Source: Rhynchonema sp. JSB1_4 (taxonomy: Eukaryota > Nematoda > Chromadorea > Monhysterida > Xyalidae). Taken from it: DNA of 64,000 nucleotides. The first letter of the stretch is position 1. Each line of letters begins with the position of its first letter. The DNA lies in assembly GCA_030248065.1 (NCBI GenBank), contig JASAMV010007005.1, positions 1 to 64,000 of the forward strand, in the 5' to 3' direction. Shown here one piece after another: positions 47,501 to 60,099 of the stretch. Both the position numbers and the translations under genes were made by a program. A model generated the notes under the pieces. That model was not told where the DNA came from. It saw nothing but the letters and a program-made list of their open reading frames with translations, and made no database searches.

Positions 47501-48059
47501 TTCATGAGCGTGGCGGGTAAGCAGAAGATGATGATCAGCAGGTCAGCGATAGCGAGATTCATGATGAAATAATTAGTGATGTTTCGCATCGAGGCCTGAG
47601 TGATTGGCACAGTTTTGGAAGAGGTCTATGCATTGGTTTTATAGTTTCGAGCTCTTTGTTTAAGTGCGTCTGACACTTGGTGTTACAGTCGATTTCGTTT
47701 TGCTAAACAGGGGATCTGACGCGTCCAAGTCACTTGATCTTGGGTACCGTTTGAATACGGAGGATAAAAACAAAGCGATCAAAACATACCTACATACAAC
47801 CAAAATGCATCATTTCTGATTCTTTTCTCAAATTTTGTACTTTGCGAGTTCGGCACACCTCAACCAACCGATTGTTTAACAGCCCAACCTGTCTGATAAC
47901 AGCAGCGACCACGAATAGGTTGCCAATGAATCCCACAATGAACACAATGCCATAAGTCAGAATGTACACTACGGCAAGTAATGTTTCAACGCGCATCAGT
48001 GGCCAAGACGCGCTCACGAGCAGCGGCAGTTCGGGTAGCAGTTGCGATGAGTTATTCAT
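44575..48059 (-). CDS. Rhodopsin-family GPCR, probably peptide-activated
   Basis: A seven-helix plasma-membrane receptor. Seven phase-compatible minus-strand exons give 545 residues: 47889-48059, 47487-47595, 47325-47424, 46738-46930, 46303-46461, 45656-45812, 44575-45323. Landmarks are a short N-terminus with one NNSS glycosylation site, GFIGNLFVV in TM1, NLAIADLL in TM2, the extracellular cysteine in [10 protein letters not shown], and TGDR followed by F after TM3 (a DRF form of DRY). TM6 contains [13 protein letters not shown] and TM7 [20 protein letters not shown]. Wording around TM3 (TSVFTLMA) recalls bombesin-type and related peptide receptors, but I cannot name the ligand. The cytoplasmic tail is about 190 residues, long and rich in proline, serine and basic residues. 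The second intron has a GC donor. An in-frame upstream ATG at 48134 would add 25 residues. Confidence 0.9.
46072..46150. mobile_element. Family A element in GPCR intron
   Basis: The left part GTTAATCGGATCATATCG and right part GACCGATTTGATCACGAAGT followed by TTGATTTG are diverged, facing family A ends. It lies in intron 45813-46302. Confidence 0.5.
47165..47262. mobile_element. Family B element in GPCR intron
   Basis: It runs from TTTTGTTTGCCCATTATTTC through CAGACGGGTGGTGCACCAGG and TCATCGTCAGTGCGCG to AGATGGCTACGTGACCCCCA. It is the best-preserved core in the window and occupies a quarter of intron 46931-47324. Confidence 0.8.
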
Positions 48060-49814
48060 TTTGAGATTTTTTATGATTGTAAAAGTTTTATCATGGAGTC
48101 TGAAAAACGTATAAATGCATGGAGAAGCATGCAAATACCGTGCGTGACTTCAGTCTCAAGAAATAATCACCTGGCTTTGGATTGATTAGCTTCACATAAT
48201 GAAGTTGTGAAGGCGGTACTAAGCTTATCGTGATAAACTGCTGAAATACTTTACTCAGGGAACGATTTACTCTAACTGACGATACAATTAAATCGTACCT
48301 CACGTTGGCTTTCACAGCAGGGCCCGAGCTCATGCCGGCAGCGTCAGTTTAAAAAACAGTTTTATTTTAATTACCCCACACAAGCTCACAAAGTTTTTTT
48401 TAACACCAAGTGCTCCCAAAACAATAATAGGCAAGTTGGAAAACGTGCTATTACACTAAAATTAATTAGCTGTTTAAAATCTGGATAAAGATCTGACGAG
48501 AATTCTCTACGATTCCGTTGAACTCAGCCGAAGGTACGGTAATGTGGTCCATCGCAGACAGCTAATTACCTGCCGCCTCCACCTACGGCATATAATGTAG
48601 CAGCTTAGACTAATCTCTTTGCCTGTCCAGCACACAACCTTTTCCTCCGATTAGTTGCAGTTTGTTGTGTGGGCACATTTGCGTAAGTGAATAATTCTGT
48701 GTTGTTTTTGTAATTTATGCCAATGGTATGGGTACACTTCCTCGTAAAAAAGCAACATAGCAAGCATGACGTGCCCGCAACCGTAATTTTACGCAAGGAA
48801 ATGACTCAGCAGTTTGCAGCAAGAAAACATCAACCGGAAATTTGAAGTGGCACCATAAAGCCGTTACTTGCCTGCCCATAGCATGCCCGTTGGCAAACAA
48901 AGTGTGCGTAGTACTCAAATGAAGTCATAAAAGTTTCGCGGCGGCAGAAAAAAACGCCCAGAATGTGTCATGGATAATTCATGCTCCCACATTGTGAGTG
49001 CGCATGAGAAAGTTGTGACGTTTTTCACCTTAGCCTCTATTTTAATGATCCGAAACCTGAAATGCCAGGGGGCATGTGCCACCACGGCTGACACAGTTTT
49101 TCGAGGCATCAAAGTTTTTCACGAATGAGACCCTGTCTGTATAGGTGTGTCACACATGAATTTATTGCTTTGATTCACGTACCACCGGCTATGTACCCTA
49201 CATACATATGTATGTAGTAATCGTATTTGATTAAGCAGAATGACATCATGTCCTCAAGCCCGAACTAGCATAAACAAACAACAAACCACACGTTCGACAA
49301 TAAAATTGGGAATTGTCATTACATTCACCGCAAAACGTGGAAAGTCGCTGCTGTGAAAAAGTCCGACTCAAGCGCAATTAACAATGTTTTCGTCCGAAAA
49401 CATTCATTAGCCGTAATGCCCCTGTAATTTGGCCCTCAGCGACTCCACGGGTCCCTAGCGACCAATTGCTCAGATCCCTCCTGTGCATCATGCACCAGCT
49501 TCTGCGAGACGTATGGCCCATGCGATTGAGCATGAGATGAAAGCTATAAGAATTCTTCGGTGCCAGTCAAAAATATAGCCGAACACTTTTTGAGAGCAAG
49601 TTTTCAATTTTGCACTCATGTCAAAATCGGAATTCAAGTCCGACTCAAATGATGTCATTGGCACACGGACTGAATGCAGATCACTTGACTGCATCATGGG
49701 GCACGCACACACACAGCTACAGTCCACCATTTTCATAGTGACACGATCAAGCTGCCACTAATCGGCAGATTCACCGCAGAGTTGTGATTATATGTTCATT
49801 TCAAGCTGGGGACT

Positions 49815-49867
49815 TAAGGCCTAACTATACTTTGTTCTCTGAGAGAACGAAGTATAGTTAGGCCTTA
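49815..49867. repeat. Near-perfect 53-bp palindrome
   Basis: The left arm TAAGGCCTAACTATACTTTG followed by TTCTCT and the right arm AGAGAACGAAGTATAGTTAG followed by GCCTTA are inverted copies over 26 bases with one mismatch, around a single central G. A truncated copy is at 31301-31337. Confidence 0.95.
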
Positions 49868-52800
49868 AAAGTGTTCGAAAATATTCACTACAAGAGGGAA
49901 AAGTTCGTTATAAAGTGAATGCACCGTACAGACAACAACAAAACAATCATTGGTTCGGGCTTTCTCGCTATCTTGGGGTTTAAAAAACTGAATTAAATTA
50001 TAGGAATTAAGGAAAACCACAGCAGCCAGTCGGCATGGTTACACTTGGCTTAACGGATACAAAAACGGATAACAACGTGTTCTCTTGAATATTGAATGAC
50101 GTATCTGGCCTATGCAATGAAAGGATATAACTTTGAATCCTTCGGAACGGACAGGCAGCTGAAGAGCAATCATCAGTAGGATGCCTACACTGCATGCGTG
50201 CAGCAGTGGAATTGCATAGGGCTTCTGATAGGAGTCATGATTGAAACACGCGCGATATGCAAACAAACGAACATCAAGAACGGAAGGAAAGTTTTAGCAT
50301 CTATACGCATGTGAGTGAAAATATTTAAATGTAAATACGTATGTGAACATAAGAAGCTTTTTGTTTTTTGTTTATTTGTTATTTTTTTAGAAAATATACT
50401 GAAAGGGTGTCTAGATATAGAAAACCGGATCTGGTTGGGTTGCGGCAGTCCAGAGAACATTCGGTAAGTGCCTCTAATCTCGTCGAGGGCAGAGAGGGAA
50501 ATTACCTAGTTTTGTTCATCCCTGGCAAATTTTGATAACGCTCATGCGTGCACTGGTCGAACGAACATTTGTATAATACATATGGATAGAAATGAGAGAC
50601 CTGAGCAAAAACAATGTTGACGGCCTTCTTAAAAAGCACAGGCGCTGTATGAGCCCTGTAAGATGTTGTTACAGTGGCACAATTTGGTCTTCCATATGGT
50701 TTGGAATCTGCACGTTGTTGTCATCACTGGTTTCATACGTTTGGGAATTAAAAGACCCTAAACAGGGGCGGCCCATTTTTTAGAAAAAGAGAAAAGCTTT
50801 TCAATGGCCTGCACCGCCACCCTGTCCAATACAAAGCTCACGCCGAATCTCCAATACTCGGATTAATCTCACGTGCAGTGCGGTAGCCAAGCCACCAAGG
50901 TCGATGTCGCGTTACGTGAACCAGCATGGGGGCACTTGCTGGTCTGATGCTGATAACAAAATAATGCAATGTTTTACACTTGACGTTATTTTGAGTGTAT
51001 AGGGCACGTCACTCGGCAAAATAGCTTTTTTCGCATCAGGGAACCAAAAAACCAGTGACGTATTTTTGACATCGTGGCGGAAACACTGCGCGGGCAGGTG
51101 GGGGCGCTTTGAATGTATATATTCTAGACAAGACTTCTGTTTCTGTTTTCATCAAGCTGAAGAATTGAAAAAACATCAGATGATATATTTATATGTAAAA
51201 GTTGCATTCCACAAAAACAATCTGTCTGACTCATGCACACCCAAGGGCGCAGGGACCATAGCACCTTTGGTCAAATTGGCGCTTTAAGGGGGCACCCTTT
51301 CGGAATGAAGAAGTAAATGACCGCAGACTTTCACTCTGATAGTCTGATGCACTGAAAAAGTTAAAAAAATCGCGCGCCTCGCGCCACTTTTCAGTGAATA
51401 TAGTGGTTGCTCGTGCACGTGGCCCGCATTTTGTGTCGTATTCGATGAAAAATTACGCCAAATTCCAAAAATGCGCTGAATAAAAATGACTTTGCCAAAA
51501 ATGTAGCAAGCACCAGATGAGTGTGACTTCCGCCACTGCACTCAACAACAACACAATGAAACAACCGCAAAGAACGTGGGTGTGTGTTTGTAACCAGCTT
51601 CTGCTGCAACGCCTCGAATCAAATACATGGTGTTATACTACAAACATAATAGTAGCAAGAGCATAAACTTTATGCCGTGCTTAGTATGGCATCAAAGTCA
51701 TACTTGTTATTCAAAGCGCAAAATAACAAGATCGGGAACAAACGCGAATTGTGCGCACCTATACCACCGGACTTCCCTCTCACCCCGAATGCCTCTCACT
51801 TGGGCTTTAACTGGACATGGTTCCCCGCTTGAAAGTCCAAAACGAGCGAGATGAAGTTTGAGCGAGAATATGATCTACCTAGTGGACTTGAGTGGAAACA
51901 ATTCCACTCGCAGCCCCCGGGGCTAGATCTTCCACCATTTTCCACTTAGAGCCCCGGGGCTGGCTGTGGAAAAATCAGATAACCACCAGGCATGTATGCA
52001 TACAACCCGGATCGACTTTCTAGTTTCCGATGCTTTCTGTACTTATACCTACACAGAAACGGTTTTTGTTCTCATACCAGACCATCGCTCATTGCAAATT
52101 CCATGTGGAGCTTTGTGTATGGGTATGTTTAAGTTTAGAGCATGACTGTGTTGGACCACAAAGGTCTCCATGTGCGACAGCATAAATCCTAAAACGGCTT
52201 ATAGCAATGTCGCAGACTCAGATCGTCGACTCCCATACATAATAATACTCCCATGTATAAGTGCTCGCGCTCAGGGCTGATTGGGTTGACGACGAGACGA
52301 GAGTTGTCCAACCCATAAAACCCGCGTGGAAAGCATCGGCGCAATAAACTTTCACCTGTGCACCGACGCGCTTGCCAACTTTTGTTTTGTAGTTGACAGC
52401 TGGCCCACAAGACAGGATATTATCAAAAAATTAATGGCAAACAAAATTAGTTTGGAACTAATCACGCCATCACTCTTGACATCATGTGTTTTCAGTAGGG
52501 CTCCCAGTGGTGACTAGCATTCCTGAGCCTCAAGCTGAAACAAGGGAAGCAAGTTTATGTTGGAGGGGCTATAGCTAGAGGGCCGTGTCAAATTTGACGG
52601 CAACGCTGCGATTGGACCACGACTCGCCCAGCCTGAGGCCCGCCCTGCCAGCTATCGCCTCGTTTTGTGCTACGATCTTGCCTGAGGCCAGACTTGGACA
52701 CCACAAGTCGTAGATCAATTGTATGTATGGTATAATCATCATAATCGTTGCTTTAAAAGTTGAGAGGACGTGGTACGTGCACTTGTTTATGCGAAGCAAA

Positions 52801-53425
52801 CATTTTTTGCGCATGATCTCGCTACACCAATTTGTGTCGATGAATGAAGAGCTGTAATGTGAAATCGGCCGAATGCAATTTGAGCAATTACGTTTCGATA
52901 ACCCAGGCGCCATAAATCCACCTGCGCGCGCCTGAAGGTTTTCGCTGCACAAACTTTGCTCCCGTCACCATACTACATGTATCCAACTGTAGAGATTGAT
53001 CGGCTTCCAAGCTGTGTCAATGTACATCTCTTGCTGATAAAAGGACATATAAATTTTTACTTGGTGCACTTTGTGAGACATCTCCGAATGTAGGTGGACC
53101 TTTGATTGACGAACCAAAAGCAAAACCACTCGTAATCTCGGAAATAAATTTTCCGGGTGATTGACAAATGTAGATTGGGCGGATGAAGATATGTAGATAC
53201 ATATGTACGTAGAGATAGATGTGTGGGAAAAGTTACAACCAAAAAAGATTTTACAGTGCACATTGTTCCCATGTGACATTGAGGTGAAACAGCAGACCGG
53301 AGAAGTCGTTTTTTGGAAGCAAATGTTTCCGTTTGACACAAAGAAACGTAGAGAACTGCGGTGAAAACAAACAGCGTACGGTATCAGTATTTTGAGCCAG
53401 GGTCGTGTCGCAGGCTTAGGGTGAT

Positions 53426-53637
53426 ATTTTCGAAACGGTGTAAAGGTCAGTTGGGTGTAAAGGTCGGTGGAAAGCTCGGTCGACAGCACAGTGTGTTAGA
53501 CCTCGGTGCAAACTTGAAATATTCCACGTTAATAACAGGCAATGTTTCACGTTTACACCGAGCTGCGCCGACCGAGCTTTCGACCGAACTTCACACCGAC
53601 CTTTACGCCCAACTGACCTTTACACCGTTTCGAAAAT
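53426..53637. repeat. Foldback element with GTGTAAAGGTC units
   Basis: Arms 53426-53482 and 53569-53637 are inverted copies: the left begins ATTTTCGAAACGGTGTAAAG and the right ends CTTTACACCGTTTCGAAAAT. Each arm contains a doubled GTGTAAAGGTCAGTTGGG-like unit. The right arm has a 12-base insertion. The spacer is about 86 bases. A hairpin of about 57 paired bases is possible. Confidence 0.9.
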
Positions 53638-56600
53638 TCCACCCATAGTCCTGGGCCGAGGCCCACGCACTGTCTCCAATGCAACGGGTCTTCAAATGGC
53701 CGCTGTCGCTGTTTTTTTCTAAAACAAAACCGCTACGCTGTCACGCTGACACCATTAATCCCGCTGTTTTGTCTGCCGCACAAACCAGATGTCACATTAT
53801 TTTGTCTGTTCGAGCAACAGATTGCGGGACAGTGACACATCAAGTGTGGGCTTTGACAAGCTGCCGGGCAGATATGGTATGTACATACGACATATCCAGC
53901 TGATCAAACAACCAACATGCGTGTCCTGTTGCTGGATGCAAGTTTTTCTGTTTCTCTCTTCAACTGTGCGATCGCGTTTTGCGCATGAAGAGTCCCGCAA
54001 TCAGTAGCTGAATCGGGATGACAAGAGCAAAAAATAAGAACACAATTGAAAACAATCACTGTCGTTTGGATACTCGCCACATGGTAGAGGTTCCAGTTCT
54101 AAAACCTTAAAAGGGTGTATACATATGTAAGTGTAACAGCACCAAGAAAACCGTGCAATCTGCCCATCAAAAAACTGAACTGCGCAAAGTCAGGAGTTCC
54201 TAAATCCGAACGCGCGCAATTTCCGCGAACAAAACAACTTTCGAACAAATTCGATTTCAAAATTGTCTGAATTTTCTGAGGGCTCCTGTCGAGGCTTGTC
54301 GATGAACTGAAGAATCGAGTTTATGTCAATGATTGATATCGGTTTATTTTTAGTCCATCAGTTTTTGTGACAGAGTGGGCATTCGATAAGAATCGTGCGG
54401 CATGCCCAACAATATATCCATCTGTGGCTCGAGTATCGCGGAGCTTCGCAGTGGAATTAAAGATTTGCACTGAGCTCACAAAACCTGAGTGAACTAGTGC
54501 CGGCATGTCGGTGGTGAAACATCACCCAAGTAGTAAACTGTAAATTTGGAAATAGCCAATCATTTACTACATTCTAAAGAATTGAATAAATGGCAAAATA
54601 CCAACTGAACCATTACGTCATTGACCACTTTGCTCTCTTTGGACGAAAAAACAAACAAAACAGTCCATAGAAAGCTGAAAACCAACACGGTCCCAGACAT
54701 CGGTACATTCGATGAAGATGAAGAACTTTAGCAGCCCATTTATTAGACAGCAGTACCGGCATTTCACGGCTCAGGGACTCGAACTTGAAAAGTTGGCAAG
54801 CATTTGCCACACATAGAGCCATGTCAAGCAAGACCAAACGATGCGCACTTGAGGCATTGTGTTTGCATCGCGTCTTTGTGGTCTACAAAACCAAACAAAA
54901 CACAAATCTTGGATGGTGGCTGACTGGCCTGTTTGTCGGGCGGGATATGGGTGCCGGATACATAAATCGAATGGGATTGGACTTATACTTGAATCATAAA
55001 GGCGCACATGAAATAATAAATTTGAAGATTCAGCTGTTCTGGAAAAAGTGATGCCTGACAGTTTTTAAACCGATATTTCAAGCAATCCAAACCTTTTACT
55101 CATGCTCTTGACCAGCACTGTGAATTGGTTCCCTGCCCGTGTGTGCTCGGGATGGATATAAAATGTGACCAACTTCGAGAAAGTAGGGGAAGTCTCAGCG
55201 AGTGGGAACTGGTAAAGTTCGTTGGTTTAGGCTTGAATTAGGGCAAGCCTAAGTCTATATACAAGAAGGAGCATGGCTCAAAACTGGACATGAGCTTAAT
55301 CAGTATCCTCGAGTGCCAAAACATGTACATAGGCGTGGTCACGACACCAGCCCCAACAAAGTGAGAATATGGGCACCAAACGGAAGTTTGAGGGCGTGAG
55401 TCTCAGGCGGGAGTGTCGCACCCAAAATTGGGGCCATCAATTTGACAAGTGACAATTTGCTCCCACTTCGACTGCATGAAAAACACTTCACTCACGCGCA
55501 GAAAAATTAGCTGGTGGAAAACAAATCAAGGACGGCAAATAAAATTGGGTATCTTTTCTGAAGTGAGCAGTGTCTTGGTGTCCTCATTTGGGTTTTTATT
55601 GAATGGGATACCGAACATCGGTCAAAAGTGAGCATAAAACCACCAATAAAGGACTATTTCTTTAAAAAAGTTCTTGCTTGTTCATTTTTAAGGATGTCCC
55701 ATGAATCACGTGCGCAAACAAACTTGCAGAAAAATACATAAATCCGATTCGCTAAACAAGATGAAAATACTTGAAATCCTATGAGAGCATGAGTTTCGCT
55801 GGTGACGCCATCTCACACAATTCTGCGGTACCACCGGTATACTGTAACACAATGAAGCTGGTGCGAGCGTTTGTGTCCGATAATACTTCTGTTGAACAAC
55901 ATAAATACTTCAGGACTTGCTTTTGGTGCTCAAACCGGAAATCCGTACAATCCAAAGTTTGCGAGGGCAAAACAGCTTTTTCTGACACTGGTATAAAACT
56001 TCAAACTGGGACTGATTTCAGAGCGGTTTGACAACATGAAAGAGGTTAAAAAACGCTAATCTTGTCCTATGGTACTTTGGATTTTAAAGGATATTTCCGG
56101 CAATCCACAGTACCCCGGAGTCGGACCCCACAGGCTGCCCATAAATAAGCGCTCGGTGGTGTGCGGTACAAATAAAAGGGCGCCAATTGCGCGTAATGGA
56201 CTTGTAATCGAATAAAAGTCACAACCAGGGTCCAATCTACGGGACTAAACTTAATGCGAGTCGCGCGCCTTTTTATGGCGGTTCAAGAGTCCATCCTAAC
56301 CATAAGTAGAACGGTGCATATTTGGCTCCGTTCTTCTTTGGGTATATCATGCCTGAAATGCTGACATTTTAATAATTACAACAACGTAACGAAACTGGAA
56401 CGTAATCTGTACATTATGTAAGGTGAAAGTAAAAATAAGCGTAGTTAATTATCACATTTGCCAAGTACTGGCGCCATAAAACGCAAAGATCAGTGTTATA
56501 TGGAGCCATTAGAGTTGTAGAAACGACGCTTAATGGCCGGCGTCCACATAAGAAAACATTCACAAATTTCTGCAAATTCGATGCATCCAAACAAAGTTTT

Positions 56601-56894
56601 ACTGTGAACTGCGGACACGAATATATTTTCGGTGACCCTCTTTATCAGGAAACATTTTGAACAATGTTTTGGTCCCGATCTGCCGTTGACCTCATGGCCC
56701 CCAGCTAGTGGATATTCTTTGTCGTGAGCTAAAATGACAGGTTGGGGACCTTTCACTATAAAGAAGGCAGACTGTGCTGTCATTGCTTTGGCTTTCTGCC
56801 CTTTGAATCTCAGGCACAAAGTTATGCGAGGTTGGAACAAGCTGAGTGTAACAGTATCCTATACAACGGTGGCAGTGTTATGAATGAACGTGGT

Positions 56895-56970
56895 GGTTGG
56901 GCGAACAAGCGGGAGCATCGTTTGATTAATGATTTCTTCAACGACCATAGATTAACGCTCGTGCGCCAAC
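56895..56970 (+). pseudogene. Possible acetylcholine-receptor-like exon fragment
   Basis: One open frame reads GWANKREHRLINDFFNDHRL, recalling the first helix of Cys-loop receptor subunits (EHRLINDLF-type). No splice sites fit it and no neighbouring receptor exon was found, so it is either a decayed fragment or chance. Confidence 0.2.
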
Positions 56971-58709
56971 AACTGTTCACGTGGATGATTAGTGGCTGTT
57001 TAGACGGGCCCTGTCACATTTTACGGCCAAATCGCGAAACAAAGTCACTTATCACCACAACGCTTGCTAATGCAATCTGTTTTAACTTGGTATACACACT
57101 TATCGCTGTGGACCATCCTTGGGAAACAGCAGGATTCAATCAGTCCTGCCTGAATTTGGACCAGTTTCATAGAAATTCATAGAAACCGTAAATTGATTAA
57201 ACACTTTTTTCAAAACGAGTGATACATTTGCACATCAACATTTGTGGTTTCGTATGTAATCCACCCCACTGTATAGCGAGTCAGAACTTTGATTCAAAAC
57301 CAAGTTTAACGGATGACTGTGAGGATCAAATATCAAAGCAGAACAATTTGTAATCAAATCAATCTAAGCCGTTGTCATTTCCAACCACCGAACAACTGTT
57401 TAATTTGCCGCTCACCAAATCTGGGCCGATCGGATTACTTACATTTTGCGAATCTGCTCTGAGAGAGAGCCATTCTGGTTCGAAGGCGTTGGTAAATAAT
57501 GGGAGACAGACAACAGCCAAGAATGTACATAGAAGAGCGGAATCTGTCGTTTTTCTTCAGCTTCATAAAAACGTTCACTCCGTTTTTCTAACGGTATCTT
57601 TTTCGGTCGAAAGAAACAAACATTTCCCAAGGCAAAGATGTATCGGGGATATTGATAGGTAGCCCACTAGGATGCAATCTGGCTGAAAAACGCTTATAAT
57701 ACAGTAACCGACATTACTTGCGGAAAAGCGAATAAATCTTTTCGACACGGCGCAATGTTTGTGCGAACAAAGCAGAACAATAACCCAGTGGCACTTTTTG
57801 AAAGCGAAACAGATGTTTTTGTGAGAACTCGTAAAATCTGATCCGTGAGCACTGGTAATTTTGCTCGCGAACTCCCATATTTTAAGCCGTTTATTTGCTT
57901 CTCCATTCAAAAATACGCCATTTTGGATATTTGCAAGACCATTTGAAAAACCGCTGTAAAATCGTCCAAAGCGGACAAAAAGATGACAATGCTCATTTCC
58001 TTGAAACTGTTGAGCCAGGTGGTCTTTCAGGCACAAAAAAGCCAGAAACAATCTCGAGACTCCGGATTGTATGCTAATTTCTGCTTTCCATTAATACGTT
58101 GCGTGACTGAAGAAAGAGAACAAAATGAAGTGCAGACAATTTTATAATGTTTTCAAAAGCAAACGTAAAAAGCACCCGATGACATGGCTCAGGCTTTCAT
58201 ATCCGCATTAGCGTTTCTAATTGGACAACAAAGCCATTTGCGAACCTCGTTGGTGGCCAAATGATAATGTGCACTCATAAAAACTTTTATGGCCGGTTGA
58301 GCATAAAAATTGTGTGCAACCGCGTTCCCACAAAAGCACTCAACTTGGCTTTCGGCCAAAATGGACAGGTGGGCCTTTTTATGCAAGTTGGTACAGTAGT
58401 AGGTTCTTTGGGTGAGTAGCGTACTGAAGTCCGCAAAGTGCTCACTTTTATGCATAAAAAAGGAAATTGCAAAAAGGCAAATCTTTTGAAATTTTAACAA
58501 CAACTTTAGCAAAATTTCGGCTGTCTGTGGGCAAGTTTAACTGTCGACTGTCGAGTCAAAATTGTTCAAATCTGCTTCCTAATGTTCATAATGTCCACTC
58601 TCACGTTTGCAGCACGGCGAGAAAGGAACACAGGTTTTTTTGCTGATGATGGTGACACCTAAAGACTCAGCCGCTTCAAACTGGGACGGGCATCACAGGG
58701 TGTCCGCTG

Positions 58710-58872
58710 TCCGGTTCATAGTGACCGACCCCGTTTCGTATCAGTGAACTGTTGTCATCGATATTTTTGGTCACCCATCTGACGTTGACATCTATGAAGT
58801 TTATTGTGGGGGTGAATATTCTTCATAGTGACCGACCGATCGTGTCACTATAAAGAGAGCGGACTGTACATG
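58710..58872. mobile_element. Family C element
   Basis: It begins TCCGGTTCATAGTGACCGAC and ends GTGTCACTATAAAGAGAGCG followed by GACTGTACATG, with a second inner TTCATAGTGACCGACCGATC. The termini match the family C ends at 38768-38874. Confidence 0.65.
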
Positions 58873-59499
58873 CGCGGGCGTGAGCCACGGTGAATCAGCC
58901 AAAACGACCAAATCACACGCTACAGGACTTCATAGTGGCACGCAGGCAAGGTGCCCATAGCATGATTTCTTTGCCTACAGCAAGGCAATGAGCCCAAGGA
59001 CAAGCTTATTTCAGAAGTTTCCCACAATTTGCTTGTTTCAACGAACGACTTTTTATGCAAGTTTCGGTTCTGGCTTAGTTCCGGTTCCTGCCTCATAATA
59101 AATCACGATCATCTTGTTGGCAGGTACCGTGTTATGATCGGGGACACCGGAAACTGCTCACCGCTGCTGCAGCACTTGAGCCAGCCAGCACACACACAAG
59201 AAGGAACACTTGTAATTCGGTGATGACGTCAACTAAATGACACGCGTTAATGTTGCGAAGTAGGGATGTTACCGTCAAGGAGTTCAACTTTGTCCGTCAT
59301 TCCGTATCAAAAGTCTCCAGTTAGTGTTGTGCTGTTGACGCACTGTGTTTGTCTTGGGGCTCACACTCTGAATTGGCTCGGTTCGGTAGTCTACCATTTG
59401 CGATTTGTCATGGAGCAATGTTTGAATATGTTTGACACGAGAGCTGTTTTTGATCAGCATAAAGATTGTTTATTGGGTCTGTGGGTGCGACTCGCTGAT

Positions 59500-59580
59500 C
59501 GAATATTTATAACTCTCAAAAAACTCCCCGATTGCTGCGCCGAAACAATCGAGGGGTTCGATTCCAATCCATGAGCCAGG
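59500..59580 (+). repeat. tRNA-derived fragment with B-box
   Basis: GGGGTTCGATTCCAATCC at about 59552-59569 includes a good Pol III B-box. The bases upstream do not form a full tRNA. It is grouped with the fragment at 21540-21605 as a likely SINE remnant. Confidence 0.35.
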
Positions 59581-60099
59581 ATATCGGCTTCAGTCCACAT
59601 TTAGCAAACTTTAAATATCGTCACATCATTGCGTATGCCCTCTATTTCACAACATTGAAATTAGCCGTAGAAATTCTGTGTCCTGTCATGATTCGACGTG
59701 TGCTTGTTGTTAGCACTTGAATTTTGCGCCGCTTGAATTTTGTGCTGCGGCTGATGGCTGATTATTGGCAAATATAAGCATCTACGGGCTTCATATGTAT
59801 ACGTTATGAAGGCGAAAGGGCGTTTGATTCCGTCGAATCCTAATATTCATGAAGGAGAACGTTCATGGATTGCATTTGTTTACTCAGCGGAAAGACTTGG
59901 ATTTTTTCAAAACTTCATTGGCCTTTTATGACGGATATACTTAGATTCGTTATAACATACGACTCTAAACTGGCATTTTTTGGAACTTTGATTTCAATCT
60001 GGGTTTACTGATTCATTTATTAAAACATGAAAACAATCAGAGCATCAAACAGAAAGCCAAGAAAAAATAGGTTCCACAATGGCAAATGGCACAAAAGTG

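Larger units (their letters stand above)
48060..60099. other. Long gene-poor stretch
   Basis: I could not support a gene. It holds the GPCR 5' region, a palindrome (49815-49867), family C ends (49725, 56640-56780, 58710-58872), a foldback element (53426-53637), a receptor-like fragment (56895-56970) and a tRNA-like fragment (59500-59580). Other open frames lack splice signals and family resemblance. Confidence 0.5.
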
